A DNA stretch of 64,000 nt, from the NCBI GenBank assembly GCA_036971615.1, contig JAYKKR010000030.1, positions 1 to 64,000 of the forward strand, written 5' to 3'. This stretch comes from Amyloporia xantha. Lineage: Eukaryota > Basidiomycota > Agaricomycetes > Polyporales > Adustoporiaceae. The stretch's first letter is position 1; each line of letters starts with the position of its first letter. Below are positions 57,951 through 64,000 of the stretch, piece after piece. The position numbers were made by a program, and so were the translations under genes. The notes beneath the pieces were generated by a model. That model saw only the letters and a program-made list of their open reading frames with translations, searched no databases and was not told the origin of the DNA.

Positions 57951-60900
57951 TAACGCCGCATGACCTCATGCGCGCTTCCTTTCCCCATCTCCCAACCAGA
58001 ACGGCAACGTGCTTCGGTCATTGCTTCAGGAAGCGGGCAAAACTGCAAGCCAGCAAAGATAGCGGCATTGAGTCGACGAGGCGCACTAGGGTGTCTACGA
58101 TGGAAGATCTCGATGAGTTCCTTTGCGTTGGCTACATTACGCGTGGGTTCCCAAGACGTATGGGACTCATCGTATCCTTTCCACTTGACAAGGTACTGAA
58201 GCTGGCGGCGGAATATACGTGAATCTTTGATTCGCTCCACTTCGTACTCGTCTTCGCCTTCGACCTCAATTGGTGGCGGTTCGTCAGGTTCCCGACCCGG
58301 GATTTCACTACGCGTATGCTTGCTGAGCAGGGAGACGTGGAAGACTGGATGAACTGGCACCGATTTGGGTAACTTCAGTTCGTAGTCTAAGTCACCGATC
58401 TTCCGTGTGACAGGGAAGGGACCAAGGCGTTTGGGACTTAGCTTTCTGCTCGGCTGTTTCAGCTTCAGATTACGAGCATCCAGCCACACCTTGTCACCAG
58501 GTTCGAACACCGGTGCCTCCTGTACGTGCCTATCATAGTACGTCTTCATGCGCTCAGCAGACAGCTCAAGCGCAGCGCGCGTGTCATCCCGTATTTCCTG
58601 CAACAACTTCAACCTATCTTGCGCAGCGGGTACCTTCGACATGGGGTTCAAGCGGATTTGGAGATCGGGGTTATAGGCTTGGTTCAGGAAGAAAGGGGAG
58701 TAACCGGTTGCAGAGTGGACGCGATTGTTCAGCGCAAACTCCGCAAAAGGCAACTGCTTCGCCCAATCATCCTGTCTATGGCTGACATAAGCCCTAAGGT
58801 ATTGCTCGATCTCCTGATTCCACCGCTCTGTCTGCCCGTCTGTCTGCGGGTGAAAGGCAGTCGACATGGCTGGTTCGATATTCATCCCTTTGTAGATCGC
58901 ATGCAGATACTTTGACGCGAATTGGGGACCTCGGTCTGATATGACCTTGGCCGGGGCCCCATGATGTGAAAAGACATCGCGTATATAAAGTTCCGCGGCA
59001 CCTTCGGCAGTCAGAGTCTCATGACATGCCGAGAAGTGTACCATCTTGGTGAAGCGATCTGCAGTGACCAGGATTGAGTCGAACCCATCGGACTTGGGGA
59101 GACCCACGATCATATCGGTGGTAATAACCTGCCAAGGGCGCTCTGGAATCTCATTCGGTTTGAGCGGTCCTTGTAGTTTAGCGGGGAATGTCTTGGTACG
59201 GTTGCACGTGTCGCAGGTGCTTACGTACTCGTTGACAAACTTGGACATTCCCGGCCACCAATAGTTTCGCGATACTAACTCGAGGGTCTTGGCTCGCCCA
59301 GGGTGACCGGCTGCAGGTGCGTTGTGGTGGATTTTGACAATATCCCGCCGAAGCTCTGCATTCTTTGGGACGTAAACGCACCCTCGAAACAGCAGAAGCC
59401 CTTGCTCGGCATTCCACTCGGTGAAGTCGCGCTGTAGCCGGGGCGGGCCTAGATTCTGAATCTTTTCTAGGGCGTCCGCCACCTCTCGGTCCTTGTCCAA
59501 ACATTCTCGAATTCGCTTCAGCAGCGATCGATCTGCCACAACTGCTGCATGCCCACGCTGCGTGGAGGAAATGCGGAACTGTTCCGGTTTCAGGACAATC
59601 TGATCCACGTTGTCATTGTCATCTCCAACCTGTAGGTCTGGGCGACGAGACAAGGCGTCAGCCTTTCCATTTGACTTGCCCGACTTGTGAGTGATAATGA
59701 AGTCGAAGCGGGACAGATATAGAGCCCATCTCGCTTGTCGTCGCGTGAGATGCTGAGCTGTGCGCCAATACTCGAGGTTCTTATGATCCGAAAGGATCTC
59801 GAACGTGTTAGGACAACCCTCGAGGTAGTGACGCCAGTCCTCCAACGCTTCGATTATCGCTAACATCTCCTTGTCGTAGATCTCGTAATTACGCTGGGCA
59901 GAATCCATACCCCGAGATCGGTAAGCCACCGGATGCCACTTGCCATCCTCCTGCTTTTGCGAAGTACGCCACCGGTTGCGTACCCAGAGGCATCCACCTC
60001 TAGCCGCGTTTCCCGGTCTGGGTCATACAGTGCTAAGACAGGTGTGGTGCTAAAGCAGCGTTTCAGCTCCTCGAACGCAGACTGCTCTTCCTCACCCCAC
60101 TGCCAGGGAACGTTCCCAGTTAGACGATCAAGGGGTTGCGTGATCTTTGCAAAATCCTTGATGAAGCGACGATAGAAGTTGGCAAACCCTCGGAACTTTT
60201 GGATGTCTTTAACATTCCGAGGGGTGGGCCACTCCATGACTCCGCGGATCTTTGCAGGATCCATCGCCACTTCACCATTCCCTACGATCATGCCTAAATA
60301 GTCTGTTTTAGGAACATCCCACTCGCACTTCTCCGGTTTCAGGAAGAGATCGTTTTCCTGAAGGCGACGTAATACCTCACGGGTGACTTTCTCATGCTCC
60401 AGCTTGTCTGTAGAGAAGATGAGAATGTCATCGAGATAGACCGTGAGTTTTCCTTCTGCAATGAGATCTCCGAAGATGTCATTCATCATTGCTTGGAAGG
60501 TCGCCGGAGAATTGGTGAGACCGAAGAACATAACCGATGGTTCGTACAACCCTCGATTAGTTACAAACGCAGCCTTCCATTCGTCTCTGAGTTTGATCCG
60601 TACGTTATTATACCCCCATCGGATGTCGAACTTTGTAAAGATCGAGGCGCCTTTGAGTTTGTCGACAAGTTCGGAGATCAATGGCAGTGGGTAGCGATTT
60701 TTGATCGTGATCTCGTTAAGCCGTCGGTAGTCCTGTACGGGTCGAAGTGATCCATCCTTCTTTTTGATGAAGAAGAAGGGGGAGGATATAGGTGACTTCG
60801 ATTCCCGTATATAACCTTTGGCTAGCTGCTCCTGGAGGAACTTGTCTAACTCGCCTTGTTCGTTGTGCGACAGTGGGTATACCCTTGAATGGAACGTTTT

Positions 60901-61795
60901 TGCGTCAGGAATCAGCTCTATAGCATGATCGTAAGGTTTATGCTCCGGAAGTCATTCCGAGGCTTCTTTGGAGAAGACCTTCAAGAACTCGTGAAACTTT
61001 TCCGGCACCATTTCCTCGACGCTTTTGACTTCTCGCTTCTTGTACTCTTCTTCAGCAAGGACTTGTGAATAGGTATGTCCTGCTGCAACATACAGTTGTG
61101 GAGCACCAGGGAGGTTGACACCACGTTCCCAGGCTTCAAGAAGGTCGACTTCGTCCCATTCGACCGTTGGACCCAACTCTGGTTCCTCCTCAGGTGATAC
61201 CTTACTACGTATCTTGCCCTTGGTTGACCATTTGGCTTTCCGCAAACGTTTCTGCGCCGTGGGCCTGTCCCCCGTATCACGCGTAGACGCTGCTTGTTCC
61301 GTCTGGCCAACCTTTCGGGCTTGACACGCCTCAGGGCACCTATCCAGTTTGAACGAGCCGCTCTCCCAATCAATATCAGGGTTATGCTCACGAAGCCAAT
61401 CGAGCCCGATTATAACGTCTTCAGGCCCGATGTCTGTTACCGTAAATACCATCTTCTCGATATGGTCTCCTATCTGCATCTGTAGCACAGCTACGTCCGT
61501 GATGCTTCCGTTTTTGTTGAGCGATCCATCGATGTTATATAAGCGGAATGGGGCGCCCCAACTTCCGTGTTCGTACGTTGTTTTCCTTTACGAACCGCTC
61601 GTGAATAAACTTTGTGGTGGCACCACTGTCCACCATGGCGATTACGTCTTTCTGCCGTTTTTCGCCGATTATCCGTACTGGAATATGAAAATGCTGCGAA
61701 CCATGATCTATTTCATATATGTGGGCCGATTGTAGTACAGAAAATCGATTCGAGGAGGGCCCAGCGCGCACGGCAGCGAGCGTGGACCGAATCAA
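57950..61795 (-). pseudogene. Chromovirus pol: protease, RT, RNase H, integrase, chromodomain (broken)
   Basis: The protease has the active-site DSGATTKFI at about 61,620. A one-base insertion near 61,540 shifts the frame; the next frame (61,488-60,952) continues with DVIIGLDWLREHNPDIDW. It ends at a TGA (60,952-60,954) where related elements have CGA; the same frame stays open afterwards into the reverse transcriptase, with DGSLRPVQDYRRLN, FTKFDIRWGYNNVRIK and the catalytic YLDDILIFS. RNase H begins at LEVDASGYATGGVL, where a missing base at about 59,960 causes a second shift. The last frame (59,929-57,950) has RNase H, the integrase zinc finger (HHNAPAAGHPG...CDTCNRTK), its DDE core (TTDMIVGLP, ISDRGPQF, HPQTDGQTERWNQ) and a chromodomain (YLVKWKGYDESHTSWEP). 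Element-derived, not a host gene. Confidence 0.88.
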
Positions 61796-62721
61796 AAACG
61801 CTCCTCCTTCATCGCGCGATACTGCCCCAGCTCCTCCCGCATGGACTTTACCTCATTGGCCAACGCAGACACAGATGCTAACATAGCCGAGAGATCTCCC
61901 GGTGTCTGCTGCACAACTTGTGCCTGTTCGGGCTGAGCGCTTGGCGTTGCTGCGCTTGCAGCAACCGTAGCTCGCACACCCTGGCGCGGAGTGTAAGGTT
62001 TGTCCTTGCAGGTAGGACAGTCCTTTCGACGATACCCCGGCTTCCCGCAACCGTAGCAGGAGCCGTTGAATTTTCCATCACCAACAGCCGCGATAGTAGA
62101 AGAAGCGGCGGTCTGTTGGCGGCCCTGTGACGTACGAGCCCCACCACGAGTGAACATATTGAGATCCGGACGGCGCGCACGGCTTATGTCCAGGATCTGT
62201 TCGACGGCGAGGACTCGTTTTTCTGCGCTAACCCAGTCGTCGAAAGGTTCGAGCTCGATCTTGCGGTAGATGCGTGAGGGGATGCCGCTAAGGTACTTGT
62301 CACGGAGTTCTAGCTTTCCGTAGCCAGAACGGTCCGCCGGACCCTTGAATTGAGCGGAGAACTGTGCGGCAGTTCTCGAGTCGCGCAAGTTACGAGCGCA
62401 GATTTTGGTGAGCTCGACTTGTGCGGCGGCTGCGTCGTCGAGATGTCCGAAGCGGGCGGTGAAGGCGTCGGTGAAGGCCTTCCGTGTGGCGAAAGGGGTG
62501 CGGCCAGCTACATAGTCCGCCAGGAAAGGAGTGCCCCATTCGCGAGCTTTTCCGTCGAGAAGACTGATCGCGACCTGGACCTGTAGCTTGACAGAAGCTA
62601 GGTCCGTATTGTAGTCGAGATACTCCGAGAGTTGGGCGAGGTACCGTTTACATTCCACAATGCTCTCGCCATCGTAGCGTTGGGGAAGGAGAAGCTTCGC
62701 AATGCCTTTGTCTACAGCCAT
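61792..62721 (-). CDS. Chromovirus gag (truncated N-terminus, altered zinc knuckle)
   Basis: Gag forms the particle that packages element RNA. This 309-aa frame starts at MAVDKGIAKLLLPQRYDG; the frame is open another 70 codons upstream without an ATG, so the original N-terminus is probably lost. The capsid core includes AREWGTPFLADY, LTKICARNLRDSRTAAQFSAQF and RDKYLSGIPSRIYRKIEL. The knuckle reads CYGCGKPGYRRKDC, in which Tyr replaces the zinc-binding His of the CCHC pattern, a change that should abolish or weaken RNA binding. The C-terminus is a coiled-coil-like MREELGQYRAMKEERF. The protease frame overlaps its end in the -1 frame at TTTTTGA, suggesting that the intact element made Gag-Pol by frameshifting. 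Confidence 0.8.
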   Translation of the reverse strand: MAVDKGIAKLLLPQRYDGESIVECKRYLAQLSEYLDYNTDLASVKLQVQVAISLLDGKAREWGTPFLADYVAGRTPFATRKAFTDAFTARFGHLDDAAAAQVELTKICARNLRDSRTAAQFSAQFKGPADRSGYGKLELRDKYLSGIPSRIYRKIELEPFDDWVSAEKRVLAVEQILDISRARRPDLNMFTRGGARTSQGRQQTAASSTIAAVGDGKFNGSCYGCGKPGYRRKDCPTCKDKPYTPRQGVRATVAASAATPSAQPEQAQVVQQTPGDLSAMLASVSALANEVKSMREELGQYRAMKEERF

Positions 62722-62940
62722 TACCGTCGCGGGGGAGGTCGTAGTTTGCTGCGAGGGCGGAGGCGGTGGTTGTTGCTGTGAAGCGGTCGTGTGACGCGGG
62801 GTAGGACGGGTGGTCTGACGGCCACGCGGCGCCGACGACGAGGCGGAGGTGACGGGTTGAGATACGACAGGGACTGTCGGCTGCGTAGGCTCGGAGTGCG
62901 CGACTCCTCTTTGGGTTCCCGCAGGTGCACCAACTTATGT

Positions 62941-63282
62941 ATACCTGGTGCACCAACTGACGGATAGGCCTACGAACGCTTATGCACCAGGCAGCGCTTC
63001 TGCCTGGCTGCTGGTGCATCAGGTCCTGGGCTATCTCCGGACCCTCCGGGGCCTCCTCCCTTTCGCCGTAGGGCCCCCTCGGCATCGCGGCCTATTACCA
63101 TATCTGGCAGGCACGTAGTCCAAGGGCCCTGTATCATTTTGTTTATGTTGTATATATGCTTTTGGGTGCCACATGCTTATTTGGGCACCGGAAAATGTCC
63201 CAAAATGCTAATAAAATCAGATTTTTATTTTGGATCCAGTAGCTACGGGTACAGCGATATGGGGGATCTATATACGGTAATA
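62941..63282. other. Junction between retroelement and minisatellite
   Basis: It contains two copies of GGTGCACCAACT about 20 bp apart (near 62,925-62,960) and further GTGCATCAGG/CCTGGTGC pieces that can pair. A-T-rich sequence (TTTGTTTATGTTGTATATATG) follows at 63,137-63,240. No LTR or gene is recognised. The inverted GTGCACC motifs may mark the breakpoint that removed the 5' end of the retroelement. Confidence 0.45.
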
Positions 63283-63846
63283 CATCCAGCGAACACGCGC
63301 GGGCGGAGGGAACGGGTGGCGCGCACGGGCGGCGCAGCGTGCGCAGGCGGGACAGCATGTACGGCAGGGGCAGCGCATACAGGCGGGGGCAGCGCGTACA
63401 GACGGGGGCAGCGCATACCGGCGGGCGCAAGCATACCAGCGGGCACGAGGGTGTACGGCAGGGGCAGCGCGTACAGACGGGGGCAGCGCGTACGGGCGGG
63501 CGCGAGGGTGTACAGCAGGGGCAACGCGTACAGGCGGGGGCAGCGCGTACAGGCGGGGGCAGCGCATACGGGCGGGCGCGAGCATATGGGCGGGGGCAGC
63601 GCATACGGGCGGGCGCGAGCATATGGGCGGGGGCAGCGCATACGGGCGGGCGCGAGCATATGGGCGGAGTGCGAGGTGTACGGGCAGGTGCGAGGGTGTA
63701 CGGCAGGGGCAGCGCGTACAGGCGGGGGCAGCGCGTACAGGCGGGGGCAGCGCGTATGGGCAGGCGCGAGCACACAGGCAGGCGCGAGCATACAGGCGGG
63801 TGCGAGCGTGTACGGGCAGGGCAGCGCCGGGACGAGCGAGGAAGGT
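63283..63846. repeat. GC-rich minisatellite, about 19-bp period
   Basis: Units are variants of GGCGGGGGCAGCGCGTACA, with other types carrying GGCGCGAGCATATG or GCGCGAGGGTGTACGGCA mixed in, giving a higher-order pattern of 30-40 bp. Both strands stay open for over 200 codons (Ala, Arg, Pro, Cys-rich on the minus strand) because the repeat lacks stops; I do not call these genes. Confidence 0.85.
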
Positions 63847-64000
63847 ACGAGCGTGGGTGGGACGAGCACGGGCAGGGCGAGCGTCGGTGGGACGAGTACG
63901 GGCAGGGCGAGCACGGGAAGGACGAGTGCGGGTGGGACGAGCACCGGCGGGACGAGTACGGTCAGGGCGAGTGTCGGCAGGATGAGCGCGGGTGGGATGA
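63847..64000. repeat. 15-bp minisatellite running off the window edge
   Basis: At least nine consecutive 15-bp units follow G(A/G)CGAG(C/T)(A/G)CGGG(C/T)(A/G)G, for example GACGAGCACGGGCAG and GGCGAGCGTCGGTGG. Because 15 is a multiple of three, each frame encodes a five-residue repeat (plus strand: VGRAR, AGRAS, EGRVR types). The array continues past 64,000. Confidence 0.9.

Larger units (their letters stand above)
57380..62940 (-). mobile_element. 5'-truncated, mutated Ty3-type chromovirus
   Basis: The minus strand holds, in order, gag, protease, reverse transcriptase, RNase H, integrase with chromodomain, polypurine tract and 3' LTR. This order (integrase last) and the C-terminal chromodomain define chromoviruses. 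No 5' LTR or primer site is seen before gag. The gag frame stays open upstream to about 62,933, where it meets unrelated sequence, so the 5' end seems lost. At least three disabling changes break the polyprotein. Insertion at 57,380 cut the ORF1-like gene. It is a dead copy. Confidence 0.85.

Noticed and set aside
57620..57969. Frames inside the LTR
   Set aside because: They lie wholly in the noncoding LTR of the retroelement.
62648..63085. 145-codon minus frame before gag
   Set aside because: It is out of frame with gag and spans the junction; the gag frame itself explains the coding signal.
63143..63985. 210- and 233-codon minus frames and a 120-codon plus frame in the minisatellite
   Set aside because: Produced by stop-free tandem repeats; no start context or conserved domain.

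Overview
The window reads as nuclear DNA of a filamentous basidiomycete, most likely an agaricomycete (mushroom or polypore). Genes are dense and full of 45-75 nt GT-AG introns. Several proteins belong to families typical of that class: a DUF6535 membrane protein, a multi-pass protein resembling DUF7702, and short BTB/POZ proteins. The transposons are also of basidiomycete type. No tRNA, rRNA or CRISPR array was recognised.

Layout. 1-2.9 kb has no recognisable gene. 2.9-5.6 kb (+) holds a family X DNA polymerase with a BRCT domain. 6.2-8.9 kb (-) holds an unknown two-exon gene and a DUF6535 gene. 8.9-13.9 kb is decayed sequence with one clear and one doubtful relic of the polymerase 3' end. 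14.0-14.8 kb (-) encodes a Frm2/Hbn1-type nitroreductase. 17.4-19.7 kb (+) encodes glutaryl-CoA dehydrogenase in 16 exons, one only 8 nt long. 20.5-23.3 kb (+) encodes a DHA2-type MFS exporter. 23.4-32.7 kb (-) is filled by GCN1. 33.0-34.5 kb (-) encodes geranylgeranyl diphosphate synthase with a possible one-base lesion. 36.0-37.2 kb (-) encodes a membrane protein. 40.0-41.8 kb is an unusual array of short GC-rich hairpins in AT-rich DNA. 42.2-45.0 kb (+) encodes an AMP-forming acyl-CoA ligase ending in a peroxisomal AKL signal. 45.5-52.4 kb contains three BTB/POZ genes plus a possible remnant, and a PMP34-like carrier.

From about 53 kb the window becomes a nested transposon block. A C-rich element carries a proline-rich region and an ORF1/gag-like gene. 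A non-autonomous hAT element with a perfect 8-bp target duplication sits inside it. The 3' LTR of a 5'-truncated, mutated Ty3-type chromovirus (minus strand) cuts off the end of the ORF1-like gene. Past the truncated gag, GC-rich minisatellites with 19-bp and then 15-bp periods run to the window edge.

Functionally, glutaryl-CoA dehydrogenase points to mitochondrial lysine/tryptophan breakdown. The acyl-CoA ligase with a PTS1 signal and the PMP34-like carrier could serve peroxisomal acyl activation together. GCN1 belongs to amino-acid starvation signalling. I see no evidence for one metabolic gene cluster. Exon boundaries for the polymerase, nitroreductase, glutaryl-CoA dehydrogenase, MFS, ligase, two BTB, carrier and ORF1-like genes were read by hand and give multiples of three. 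For GCN1, GGPP synthase and the DUF genes only the overall span is given.
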